Shown here: one piece after another, positions 1-6,559 of the stretch | How the letters are laid out: the number at the start of each line of letters is the position of its first letter | Numbering within the stretch: the stretch's first letter is position 1 | NCBI GenBank assembly: GCA_018830905.1 | Contig: JAHJRM010000040.1 | Coordinates: 1-9,501, forward strand | Direction: 5' to 3' | From: Nanobdellota archaeon | GTDB lineage: Archaea; Nanobdellota; Nanobdellia; Pacearchaeales; GW2011-AR1 | DNA: 9,501 bases | Program-made: the position numbers and the translations under genes | The notes under the pieces: model-generated | What the model was told of the DNA's origin: nothing | What the model saw: the letters and a program-made list of their open reading frames with translations, nothing else | Databases searched by the model: none

Positions 1-1034
1 AAGTGAATGCTCCGGACGTGACTGTTACAGTAGAGCTTTCTGGAGACAGGAAAACAGTCGAAGCAGAGACAAGCCTTTTTGATGTAGAGTTTGGGCAGAG
101 ATATGTTAGAACTCTTGCTATAGAAGTTCCTTTTGACTTGAAGGACAGTCTTAGCGGCTTTGCTGATCTTGAATTGAGAATCAGTGGTAGCGGTTATAGA
201 TCTGAGACCAGTGTTCCTTTGAGAATTCAGAGAAAATCTTACAGTTTAGATGTTCTTTCAGTTGTTGTTCCACAGACAGTTAAGGCAGGAGAGCTATTTC
301 CTGTTGATATTGTTTTGAAGAACGTAGGTTACAACGATCTTGATGATTTGTTTGTAACTGCAGAACTTTCTGCTTTGGATGTTAAAAGAACATCCTTCTT
401 TGGAGACCTTGTTGCGCTTGAGTGTGACAGGACTTTTGAAGCTGAAGACAACTACGGCGTTGACCTTAATAGAAAGTGTAACGAAGACGATGAGGATACA
501 CTGAGTGGAAGACTATTCCTTCAGATTCCTTACGATGCTGTAAAAGGTGTTTACGCTTTGGAGATTAAGACTGGAAATGGTGATACTGTTTCAAGTCAGA
601 CTGTCCAAGTTGTTGTAGAGAATCAGTTCTCCAATGGAAACTTTATCGTTTCAGGCAACCAGTTGCTGATTGTAAACCCTACAAATCAGATGGTTGTTTA
701 CAGGCTTGTTCCACAGTCCACAGGCGTTGTATCTGTTAGCACAAGCGAGAACCTTGTTTCGGTTCCAGCTGGATCTAGCAGAACTGTTGCTATTGACGCA
801 ATTGCAAACGCTCCGGGAACATATGACTATGTAGTCAATGTGTTCTCTGTTGACGGTAACCTTGTTGAGACCGTTAGTTTCAGTAAGGTCTTCGATGGAA
901 GAGAAGTCACAAGTCCAATAGTTGTTCTAACAATAATCCTTGCAATAATTTTTATTGTATTGCTTGTTGTTTTGATCGTACTACTTGGAAAGAAACCCCA
1001 GAAGTCTGAAGAATTCGGAGAAAGCTATTACTAA
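1..1034 (+). CDS. S-layer-like surface protein, 3' part (5' end outside window)
   Basis: The reading frame is open from the first bases of the window. The GTG at 3 is probably an internal valine, so about 343 C-terminal residues are seen. The visible part is almost all beta-type sequence with CARDB/NPCBM-like features: regular short hydrophobic strands, phrases such as VKAGELFPVDIVLKNVG (about 93-109) and a final sandwich with VPAGSSRTVAIDA (254-266). It ends in one membrane helix at about 303-329, followed by a short charged tail ending EEFGESYY. Two cysteines (141 and 159) flank an acidic loop and could form a disulfide. This plan, a large extracellular beta region plus one C-terminal anchor, fits proteins annotated as putative S-layer proteins in DPANN archaea (from memory). 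G/C-ending codons are commoner than in the neighbours, which suggests high expression. It faces pcm convergently. Function is inferred from architecture only; another adhesin-like surface protein is possible. Confidence 0.7.
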   Translation, partial: VNAPDVTVTVELSGDRKTVEAETSLFDVEFGQRYVRTLAIEVPFDLKDSLSGFADLELRISGSGYRSETSVPLRIQRKSYSLDVLSVVVPQTVKAGELFPVDIVLKNVGYNDLDDLFVTAELSALDVKRTSFFGDLVALECDRTFEAEDNYGVDLNRKCNEDDEDTLSGRLFLQIPYDAVKGVYALEIKTGNGDTVSSQTVQVVVENQFSNGNFIVSGNQLLIVNPTNQMVVYRLVPQSTGVVSVSTSENLVSVPAGSSRTVAIDAIANAPGTYDYVVNVFSVDGNLVETVSFSKVFDGREVTSPIVVLTIILAIIFIVLLVVLIVLLGKKPQKSEEFGESYY

Positions 1035-1035
1035 C

Positions 1036-1078
1036 TTTTTTACTTTTTTACTTTTTTTTGTTAGCTTCTCCTTTTTTA
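1036..1078 (+). terminator. oligo-T terminator after the surface-protein gene
   Basis: Directly after the TAA at 1032-1034 come several T runs (five, six and eight Ts) separated by ACT or AC, then another TTTTTT. Oligo-T on the coding strand without a hairpin is the usual archaeal intrinsic terminator. Repeated runs suit a strongly expressed gene and protect the convergent pcm gene. Confidence 0.7.
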
Positions 1079-1095
1079 TTAAGAATATTATTTGA

Positions 1096-1710
1096 TTATT
1101 CCTCAACAAGAGGCACAAAAATAAATCCGGGAATTTTATTTTTTATTATGAACTTATTTCCTTTTCTCTGGATTGTTATAATGCTTTGTTCAAATCTAGA
1201 GCCTTTTGGAGCTACAAGAATTCCTTTTTCTTTTAGTTGACTCATGAGTGTTTTTGGAATTCTGTGGACTGCTGCGCTTATTAAAATTCTATCAAAAGGT
1301 GCTTTTTCTGGTAAACCCTTAAATCCACTTTTTGAATAAATCTGAATGTTTTTATAATTTCTTAGGGATTCTTTGGATTTTTTTGCTAGATTTTCTATTA
1401 CTTCCATCCCGAAGATTTTTCCTCTTTTCCCTATGATGTTTGAGATTAAAGCTAATACATAACCAGAACCAGAGCCTATTTCAAGAACTTTTTGATCCTT
1501 TTTAAGACAGAGTTTTGAAAGCATTATTGCAATTGTGTATGGTTGTGAAATTGTTTGTCCATTTCCTATTGGGAGCGCTGTGTCTTCATATGAATCACTT
1601 TGGAGGTTTTCAGGAATGAAGTTTTCTCTTTTAACTAACGCAAACGAACCTAAAATTTTTTTTGAAAAACCTTTTGTTTCTAGATGTTTTAGAAGTTGTT
1701 CTTTTTTCAT
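1096..1710 (-). CDS. pcm: protein-L-isoaspartate O-methyltransferase
   Basis: A 204-residue SAM-dependent methyltransferase that methylates isoaspartyl residues in aged proteins so that they can return to normal aspartate; a cytosolic repair enzyme. Visible family motifs are VKRENFIP (26-33), LPIGNGQTISQPY (46-58), the SAM-binding glycine motif VLEIGSGSGYV (75-85), FDRILISAA (139-147) and the C-terminal GFIFVPLVEE (195-204). The length is close to the usual 205-220. One oddity is the post-II region SGFKGLPEKAPFD, which has SG where many family members have DG. The ATG at 1710 is chosen because it starts a typical KKEQLLKHLE helix and no longer in-frame extension is apparent. The gene stands alone on the minus strand, convergent with the surface-protein gene. 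No oligo-T run is seen at its own 3' end. Confidence 0.93.
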   Translation of the reverse strand: MKKEQLLKHLETKGFSKKILGSFALVKRENFIPENLQSDSYEDTALPIGNGQTISQPYTIAIMLSKLCLKKDQKVLEIGSGSGYVLALISNIIGKRGKIFGMEVIENLAKKSKESLRNYKNIQIYSKSGFKGLPEKAPFDRILISAAVHRIPKTLMSQLKEKGILVAPKGSRFEQSIITIQRKGNKFIIKNKIPGFIFVPLVEE

Positions 1711-1760
1711 TTCAAATATTTGACTTATTATCTTGCCTATCCATTTATGTATGTAATGCG

Positions 1761-1770
1761 GATTTTAAAC
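1761..1770 (-). promoter_or_regulatory. possible TATA box for pcm
   Basis: On the minus strand GTTTAAAATC lies 51-60 bp before the pcm ATG, which would give a leader of about 25-30 nt. It is the best TATA-like match in the 188-bp gap 1711-1898. I see no gene or structured element in the rest of that gap. Confidence 0.3.
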
Positions 1771-1898
1771 ATATTCATTAGGTACATGAATGAGAGAAAA
1801 AGTAAGTTCTAAATTTGGCAAAGGATTATTTAGGATATCTTTCTAAGTATTAATCACTTTTTTTAATACAATTTCTGGTTAATTCATATGAAAAAGAA

Positions 1899-2120
1899 TT
1901 ATTCAAATTTAAAACTAAAAGGTAGCTTGAGATTTACCTCTTCTGTTTTTGTTTGAGACCTAAAATTATGGATTGCAATGCCTTTTGTTTCCCCTGTTTG
2001 TTTATCTACTATCTTAAAAATGCCGTCCCCCAGATTATCAAAAAAACAATTTGATGTATTGCCGACTGACATTTCTAGAAAATCTCCTTCGTCGTCGTAA
2101 TATAAGTTCATGTTCTCCAT
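1899..2120 (-). CDS. DUF2283 family small protein, possible antitoxin
   Basis: A 73-residue protein. Its start, MNLYYDDEGDFLEMSVG (4-20), matches the hallmark of DUF2283 (a 'Y D ... D L ... G' opening followed by a short beta fold), with GDGIFKIVDKQTGETKGIAI (32-51) as the second conserved part. In many bacteria and archaea DUF2283 genes sit next to a DUF4258/BECR-like small nuclease and are thought to act as its antitoxin. That arrangement is seen here: the gene overlaps the 3' end of the upstream gene by 13 nt, implying translational coupling. A second ATG (2111-2109) would give a slightly shorter product that begins at the conserved MNLYYDD. The pair lies directly downstream of smc. The antitoxin role is inferred from context. 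If the upstream partner is dead, this gene may be an orphan. Confidence 0.65.
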   Translation of the reverse strand: MENMNLYYDDEGDFLEMSVGNTSNCFFDNLGDGIFKIVDKQTGETKGIAIHNFRSQTKTEEVNLKLPFSFKFE

Positions 2121-2430
2121 TTTATGCCTGTGATTTTATTTGTATAAAATGATGTTACTATAAAACCATTGTCTTTTAAATATTTAACTGAGATAAAAAG
2201 ATATCTTTCTCTTGTGTCCATATCTTTATACTCTCTATAAAAATAATTAACTTTTTCATCAAATTCGCTGTATCTTATAACAGACGGATTTTTTATTGTT
2301 TCTTTTATTCTTTCAATAGAATTGTGCATATGCACAATTCTATTTGGGGGTGCTTTTGTAGATGTTTCCACTGCTTTTTACTTAAGATTATTTCTCGTCC
2401 TGTTTCATCTTTTATTCTTAATATTTCCAT
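2108..2430 (-). pseudogene. BECR/DUF4258-like small nuclease toxin, frameshifted at a palindrome
   Basis: Two overlapping minus-strand frames together make one protein of about 100 residues. The first starts at ATG 2430 with MEILRIKDETGREIILSKKQ and continues WKHLQKHPQ, then runs off frame to a TAA at 2307-2305. The second holds MHNSIERIKETIKNPSVI and ends with YLFISVKYLKDNGFIVTSFY and a KITG motif. This pattern (a 'W-H-I-x-x-HP' helix, a 'V-I-x-x-S' strand, then 'Y-L-x-V-x-V-K' and 'G-F-I-V-T-x-Y-x-T') is that of small BECR-fold nuclease-like proteins paired with DUF2283. Removing 14 bp (2329-2342) joins the halves in frame as HPQ-MHNSIERI. Those 14 bp are most of one arm of a perfect palindrome at 2315-2344. 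An open frame from ATG 2371 exists, but its first residues (METSTKAPPNRIVH) are out of frame with the family. Starting at the ATG at 2329-2327 would give only the C-terminal part. It may be an inactive gene, a sequence error, or translated by unusual means. It starts 36 nt after smc. Confidence 0.65.
2315..2344. repeat. perfect 30-bp palindrome inside the toxin-like gene
   Basis: Each arm is 15 bp (AATAGAATTGTGCAT and its exact reverse complement) with no spacer; the symmetry stops at C2314/T2345. It coincides with the frameshift in the toxin-like gene. RNA from either strand would form a near-complete hairpin. Confidence 0.95.
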
Positions 2431-2466
2431 TTTTAACTTAATCAGTTTCTTCTTTTTTATTAATTT

Positions 2467-5328
2467 CTAATCCAATCTCTGACTAATTATCTTACTTATA
2501 CCGTCGTGCATGCTGACGCCGTAAAGGTTCGTTGCGCACGAGATGACTTCGTCATTGTGTGTTATTATTATGTATTGTCCGTTTTGCATGTATCTGTTTA
2601 GAAGATGTGCGAGGCGTTCAGAGTTCTTTTTATCTAGTGCCGCGTCTATTTCATCAAGCATGTAAAATGAGTATGGCCTGTATCCTTGGATTGCGAATAT
2701 GAGTGAGAGAGCGACAAGTGTTTGTTCTCCTCCTGATAGTGAGCGAACGTCAAAGTATTTGCCGTGACCTGTTTTGACTACAATGCTTATTCCTCCTGAG
2801 AATGGATCTTGTTTGTCTTCAAGTTCAAGGAAGACATGTCCTTTAATGCTTAGTTGAGAGAAGTTTCTTGAGAAGAGCTCGTTTATCTTATTTAAGGTCT
2901 GTAGGAGGGTTTTTTTCTTCTTGTTGTCTATCTCATTGATTATCTTCATAATATCTTCCTTCTCTTTGAAAACAATCTCGGTCTTTTCCCTTATCGAATC
3001 GTATTCTTTCTTGATTGAATCATAGACTTCAAGAGAACGAAGGTTTACTGTTCCAATTCTAAAGATTATTTCTTTCGCTTTTTCTAGACGTTGTATGAGC
3101 AATTCTTTACTTCCACTGATTATTTCAATATTTGGGAATTCAAGTAATTCTGTTTCAAAGTTTTCAGTTTCTGCATTCACTCTTGCTCTTTCAATCTTAA
3201 ACTCGTTTATTTCTCGCTCTATGTTTTGAATATCGTTTTGTTTTGAAAGAACCTCTGATTCTCTTTGTCTTGTTTTTGAATGTATTGAATCTCTTTCTTC
3301 TATCATCTTCTTGAATCTCTTTGTCAAATCTTCCTCTTGTTTTCTCTTAGATGATAATTCCTTATTTTTTTCCTCAAACGCTCCTTGTAGAGTCTTTTCT
3401 TTTTCTTTCAGTTCTTCCTCTTCTCTTAAAATTTGTTTAATAGAAATTTTTATTCTTTCAAGTTCTCTTTGTTTAAATGAGACTTCTGAAGATATTGTTT
3501 CCTTTGTTCTTAGAGATATCTCTTGAATCTCTATGCTGAGTGTTTCGTACTTTTGTTCAACATTTGAATAAGAGTCTATTGTCTTATCCAGGTAGTTTTT
3601 CTTCTTCTCTAATTCGCTAATTTCTTTCTTTAGATTTTCTGATTTTTCCTGAATATTAATTATTTGTTCTTTCTTTTCGTTTATGTTAGAAATCTTGTTT
3701 AGGTCGGTTTCTGTTTGAGATATTTTCTGAGTTAGTTCTTCTATATCTTTTGTAAGAATGTCCTTGTTTTGGTAAATGTTGTTTAGTTCCTTATCGGCAT
3801 TTTCTATGTCTCTTTTCAATTTTTCAATTATTGGTTTAACTTCTTGTTCTATTTCATTCATGTGCCCTGGTGTTATTTTGTTCTTACAAACTGGGCAGAT
3901 ATCTATTTTTTCTATCTTCTGGAGAAGTCTCTTTTGATTTTCAATTTCTGATTCGTTTATGGAGTTTATTTTTTCCAATTCCATTTCTCTTCTCATGATG
4001 TTACTCAGAGTTTCTTTTTTCTCAGATAATGAAGATTTGATGCTTTCGAGTTTTTTACTATTTGCCTTAGGATCAAAGATTTCTATCGATAGCGATTCTG
4101 TTTGACTTACAAGTATATCAGATTCGTGAGCGTAGTTTTGGAAGAGGCGAATTTTGTCTTTGATTATTTCGCTGAGAGAGTTTGCTTCTGAGCGCGTTAT
4201 ATAGAATTTCTTTCTCTGCGCTTCTAATTCTTCTATCTTCTTCTTTTTTTCGTCTATTTCTTTTTTCTTTTTGTTGGGTGTTGGTGATTCTCTTTGTAGT
4301 TCGTTTATCGATTCTTCAGATTCTTTTAGCGAGATTTTTAGTTCTTCTTTTTGATTGGAGATTCCGTCAAGTCGTGATTTGTAGTTTCCGAGATTAACAT
4401 TCATTCCTGCGAGATCTGCTCTTAAGTTGGCTATATCTCTGTTCAGTTTTTCTTGTTCAACTCCCGTGGATTTTTGTATATCCAGATTGATTTTGTTAAT
4501 CTTTTGTCTTAGTTCTTCCATCTCTCTTTCAATATTGGCTATGACTTTTCTTACCTTTTGTATTCCTTCATTCCTTTTACCAATTTCTGAATTGATTCTC
4601 TCGGATTCTTTTTGACCTTTTTTTAAATCGTGTGTGAGAATGCTTGCTTTGAACTTTTTTATGTCGCTTTCTAGTTTCTTGTATCTTAGTGCTTCCTGTC
4701 TTTCTCTTTCAAGATTGTTTAGGTGAAGAGTTCTTTCTTTTAGAATGGAGTTTACTTCCCTTAGTCTGTCTTCCGTTTTTTCTAGCTCCTTCAGGGATTT
4801 TTCTTTTCTTGATTCATAAATAGATATACCAGATATTTCTTCTAGAACGCCTCTTCGTTCTTCTGGTTGCATTCTTACGAAGTTCTGGATTTCTCCTTGA
4901 AGAATTATATTGAATCCCTGGGGATCGATTCCTGCCTGAGCTAGTAGGCTTAGTATTTCTTGTCTTGTCTTTGTTATATTATTTATTTTGTAGAGACTCT
5001 GTCCGTTTTTTCTTACAATTCTTTTTATGGCTATTTCGTCGCTATCAATAGAGAATGTTTTCTGAGAGTTGTCGAATACGATTTCTACAGATGCTTCTTT
5101 TACTGGCGCTGCAGATTTTGTTCCCATAAATATAAGATTGCTTGCTTTCGCTGCTCTTATTGACTTTGTGCCGAGTCTTCCTAGGGCGAAACATATTGCA
5201 TCAGAAACATTTGATTTCCCTGAACCGTTTGCACCGAGTATGATATTTATTCCCTGAGTGAATGGAATTTCTGTTCTTCTGGGGAAGCTTTTGAAACCGT
5301 GCATCACTAACCTTTTGATGTAAGTCAT
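2467..5328 (-). CDS. smc: SMC chromosome-organisation ATPase with a Rad50-type zinc hook
   Basis: A 953-residue ABC-type ATPase that would bind and organise DNA. The N-terminal head is canonical archaeal SMC: IKRLVMHGFKSF (4-15), Walker A GANGSGKS (32-39), an SIRAAKASNLIF segment (56-67) and FNIILQGEIQNF (139-150). The C-terminal head has the signature LSGGEQ (864-869), Walker B FYMLDEID (888-895), the D-loop DAALD (895-899) and a switch histidine in THND (about 924). Residues 170-790 are coiled coil. No hinge domain is seen, and the length is about 200 residues below the usual ~1170. At the apex sits CPVCKNKITPGH (478-489), a CxxC zinc hook as in Rad50, with about 308 residues of coil on each side. 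A Rad50 identity is disfavoured by the SMC-type head and FAIQ/DEIDAALD motifs. Archaeal SMC-related hook proteins (ASRPs, coalescin) are known; whether this belongs to them or is a hook-bearing true SMC is open. No ScpA/ScpB or Mre11 gene lies nearby. The ATG at 5328 gives the family's usual MTYIKRL start. Confidence 0.9.
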   Translation of the reverse strand: MTYIKRLVMHGFKSFPRRTEIPFTQGINIILGANGSGKSNVSDAICFALGRLGTKSIRAAKASNLIFMGTKSAAPVKEASVEIVFDNSQKTFSIDSDEIAIKRIVRKNGQSLYKINNITKTRQEILSLLAQAGIDPQGFNIILQGEIQNFVRMQPEERRGVLEEISGISIYESRKEKSLKELEKTEDRLREVNSILKERTLHLNNLERERQEALRYKKLESDIKKFKASILTHDLKKGQKESERINSEIGKRNEGIQKVRKVIANIEREMEELRQKINKINLDIQKSTGVEQEKLNRDIANLRADLAGMNVNLGNYKSRLDGISNQKEELKISLKESEESINELQRESPTPNKKKKEIDEKKKKIEELEAQRKKFYITRSEANSLSEIIKDKIRLFQNYAHESDILVSQTESLSIEIFDPKANSKKLESIKSSLSEKKETLSNIMRREMELEKINSINESEIENQKRLLQKIEKIDICPVCKNKITPGHMNEIEQEVKPIIEKLKRDIENADKELNNIYQNKDILTKDIEELTQKISQTETDLNKISNINEKKEQIINIQEKSENLKKEISELEKKKNYLDKTIDSYSNVEQKYETLSIEIQEISLRTKETISSEVSFKQRELERIKISIKQILREEEELKEKEKTLQGAFEEKNKELSSKRKQEEDLTKRFKKMIEERDSIHSKTRQRESEVLSKQNDIQNIEREINEFKIERARVNAETENFETELLEFPNIEIISGSKELLIQRLEKAKEIIFRIGTVNLRSLEVYDSIKKEYDSIREKTEIVFKEKEDIMKIINEIDNKKKKTLLQTLNKINELFSRNFSQLSIKGHVFLELEDKQDPFSGGISIVVKTGHGKYFDVRSLSGGEQTLVALSLIFAIQGYRPYSFYMLDEIDAALDKKNSERLAHLLNRYMQNGQYIIITHNDEVISCATNLYGVSMHDGISKIISQRLD

Positions 5329-5349
5329 TATGGTTAAAATGTAAAAGGG

Positions 5350-5358
5350 TTTTTAAGG
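5350..5358 (-). promoter_or_regulatory. TATA-like box for smc
   Basis: On the minus strand CCTTAAAAA is centred about 26 bp upstream of the A of the smc ATG (5328). That spacing predicts a leaderless or nearly leaderless smc mRNA, as is common in archaea. Confidence 0.5.
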
Positions 5359-5383
5359 ATTAAGATAATTCACTTTTAGATTT

Positions 5384-5438
5384 TACTGCTCGTTGCACTC
5401 GCAGATTTATTGGCTCAAATCTGGCTTTGCCAAGATTT
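5384..5438. repeat. short dispersed repeat copy plus overlapping hairpins between rnhB and smc
   Basis: The part 5384-5411 (with GCTCGTTGCACTCGCAG) resembles 6560-6588 at about 23 of 28 aligned positions, and both copies end ATTTATT. Both can form a 4-bp stem around an 11-nt loop, and two of the four pairs differ by compensatory change (C-G to T-A). Next to it are two mutually exclusive hairpins sharing AAATCTG: CAGATTT (5402-5408) with AAATCTG (5417-5423), or AAATCTGGC (5417-5425) with GCCAAGATTT (5429-5438, one bulged A). The rest of the 197-bp gap 5329-5525 holds the smc promoter and no gene. Confidence 0.6.
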
Positions 5439-5461
5439 TCGCTTAAAAGAAAATGATAGTC

Positions 5462-5467
5462 AAAAAA
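5462..5467 (-). terminator. possible oligo-T terminator after rnhB
   Basis: Six As on the plus strand read as TTTTTT on the minus strand, about 60 nt past the rnhB stop. It is a plausible weak archaeal terminator separating rnhB from smc. Confidence 0.35.
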
Positions 5468-5525
5468 TTAATAAGAATAAACGAGTGATTTTATTCAGTT
5501 ATTTTGCGAGCCTAAGGAGAGCGGA

Positions 5526-6197
5526 TTAGAATAACTTCTTTTGACTTCTTTTTCTGTTTGCTTCTTTCCAGGTTGCCCAGCTTTTTCTGAAGATTCCTTT
5601 GTCGTTGTGGGTCTCGATGTTCTTTTCTAGAAACTTTCTTGTTAGGGGGTCAGAGCTATAACCTGAGCCCATTTCTTCTCCGTATTTTTTTCTTAACCCG
5701 TCCATTTGTCTTTCCCGTTCTTGTTTTGCTATTATTGATCCTGCCGAAACAGATATATGGTTTTTGTCTGCCTTGTGTTCACAGACGACCTCGAGATTGG
5801 ATAAGTTTTCTATGTGTGTTTTAAGATAATCACCCCATTTTACTAGCGATACTGATGGGCAATCAAGAACGACTTTTATTTTTTTTGAGCCTTTGTTTAG
5901 AGTGTTTATTATTTTTGCAGCAGCCATTGCTTCTACCTCATTTAATTTGATTCCTGCTGCGTTTGTTTCGTCTATTTCTTTAGGGTGTATCACAACTAGA
6001 TCGTATGCCTTAGATTTTTCTTTTATTATGTTCTCAAAGAATTCACGTCTTTTATTTGTTAGCTGTTTGCTATCTTTTATTCCTATTTCTTTGAATTCTG
6101 TCTCTGTTTCTTTATCGATTAAGACTCCTGCAAGGACCATTGGACCGATTAGAGGGCCTCTGCCCGCATCATCAATTCCTAAAAGAAGCGTTTCCAT
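5526..6197 (-). CDS. rnhB: ribonuclease HII
   Basis: A 223-residue RNase HII of the archaeal/eukaryal style. It cuts the RNA strand of RNA-DNA hybrids and at single ribonucleotides in DNA. The N-terminal motif is GIDDAGRGPLIGPMV (7-21): the first catalytic acid is D9, and the second is D10 where nearly all family members have glutamate (DEAGRG). The other two metal ligands are visible as D112 in VVLDCPS and D144 in EHKADKNHISVSAGSIIAK, with the conserved GSGYSSDP at 177-184 and a WATW near the end. The last residues QKKLF look like a shortened PCNA-binding tail, which is common at archaeal RNase HII ends; this is only suggestive. The ATG at 6197 places D9 at the expected distance. It is read away from the initiator tRNA gene, with a shared, nearly symmetric TATA element between them. 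Confidence 0.95.
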   Translation of the reverse strand: METLLLGIDDAGRGPLIGPMVLAGVLIDKETETEFKEIGIKDSKQLTNKRREFFENIIKEKSKAYDLVVIHPKEIDETNAAGIKLNEVEAMAAAKIINTLNKGSKKIKVVLDCPSVSLVKWGDYLKTHIENLSNLEVVCEHKADKNHISVSAGSIIAKQERERQMDGLRKKYGEEMGSGYSSDPLTRKFLEKNIETHNDKGIFRKSWATWKEANRKRSQKKLF

Positions 6198-6245
6198 TAC
6201 TTGAAGAAATATGTTTTGTTTTTATGCTTTTTGATTGTTGGAAAG

Positions 6246-6256
6246 TTTTATAAGGG
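6246..6256. promoter_or_regulatory. TATA element between rnhB and initiator tRNA, possibly bidirectional
   Basis: TTTTATAAGG lies 25-35 bp before the first base of the initiator tRNA (6281), the right distance for its start. Read on the minus strand it is CCTTATAAAA, about 50 bp before the rnhB ATG, leaving a leader of roughly 20-25 nt. One near-symmetric box may serve both genes. Confidence 0.6.
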
Positions 6257-6280
6257 ATTTGTAGGATTATTTGTATACAG

Positions 6281-6380
6281 AGCGGGGTAGAGGAGTCTGG
6301 AGTCCTCGTCGGGCCCATAATTGTGTATAACAATATATGGGAAACCCGGAGATCGTGTGGTTCAAATCCCACCCCCGCTA
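6281..6380 (+). tRNA. initiator tRNA-Met (CAT) with 24-nt intron at 37/38
   Basis: The acceptor stem AGCGGGG (6281-6287) pairs fully with CCCCGCT (6373-6379), and the discriminator is A6380. D-stem GAGG/CCTC is 6290-6293/6304-6307. Anticodon stem TCGGG (6309-6313) pairs with CCCGG (6345-6349) and the anticodon is CAT (6316-6318). The A1-T72 pair and three stacked G-C pairs next to the anticodon loop mark it as initiator, not elongator. The intron is 6320-6343. The BHB is clear: CCCA (6314-6317) pairs with TGGG (6338-6341), with 3-nt bulges TAA (6318-6320) and AAA (6342-6344), each cut after the second base. The intron also has an ATTGT/ACAAT hairpin (6320-6324/6330-6334). Odd points are C rather than T at position 33, T rather than A at the end of the D-loop, and one extra T (6358) bulged from an otherwise paired T-stem GTG(T)GG/CCCAC. 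CCA is not encoded. Confidence 0.93.
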
Positions 6381-6387
6381 TTACAAA

Positions 6388-6540
6388 ATGAAAAAACTTA
6401 GAAGAAATTGGCAGTTAGGGTTTTTGGGATTTTTTGGTTTCTGGGGAATTCCTAAAATTTTAACACAAGATTGGTTTGGAGCCTTGTGGATTATTTGGTT
6501 TGTCTGGTTTGTTTATTTTATTCCAGTAAAAATGCGTTAA
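6388..6540 (+). CDS. 50-residue membrane protein, unknown function
   Basis: The ATG at 6388 opens a 50-residue frame beginning MKKLRRNWQLGFLGFFGFWG and ending FIPVKMR. A longer in-frame start at 6337 lies inside the tRNA intron and is rejected. After a basic N-terminus come two hydrophobic stretches, about 8-23 and 30-45, rich in Phe and Trp and split by a short TQDWFGA turn, so it is probably a hairpin of two membrane helices with both ends cytoplasmic. It recalls small proteins of the type 'NWKLG-LGFLG-IPG-W-LWF-WF-YFIP' found in bacteria and archaea (from memory, function unknown). It starts only 7 nt after the last base of the initiator tRNA and has no promoter or ribosome-binding site of its own, so it is probably cotranscribed with the tRNA and released by tRNA 3'-end cleavage. 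Confidence 0.65.
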   Translation: MKKLRRNWQLGFLGFFGFWGIPKILTQDWFGALWIIWFVWFVYFIPVKMR

Positions 6541-6559
6541 TGGATAAGATAAGATAAGT

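Noticed and set aside
1888..1941. Short plus-strand frame starting ATGAAAAAGAAT
   Set aside because: Under 20 codons and lying over the 3' end of the DUF2283 gene; no support.
2108..2371. An intact 87-residue gene from ATG 2371
   Set aside because: Its first 14 residues come from a frame that, upstream of the palindrome, conflicts with the better family-like frame starting at 2430.
2467..5328. Naming the SMC gene rad50
   Set aside because: Despite the zinc hook, both head halves carry SMC-type motifs (FKSF, LSGGEQTLVAL, DEIDAALD), and no mre11 is adjacent.
6337..6387. Longer start (MGNPEIVWFK...) for the small membrane protein
   Set aside because: This segment is the tRNA intron and 3' exon. 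The ATG at 6388 gives a typical basic start before the membrane helices.
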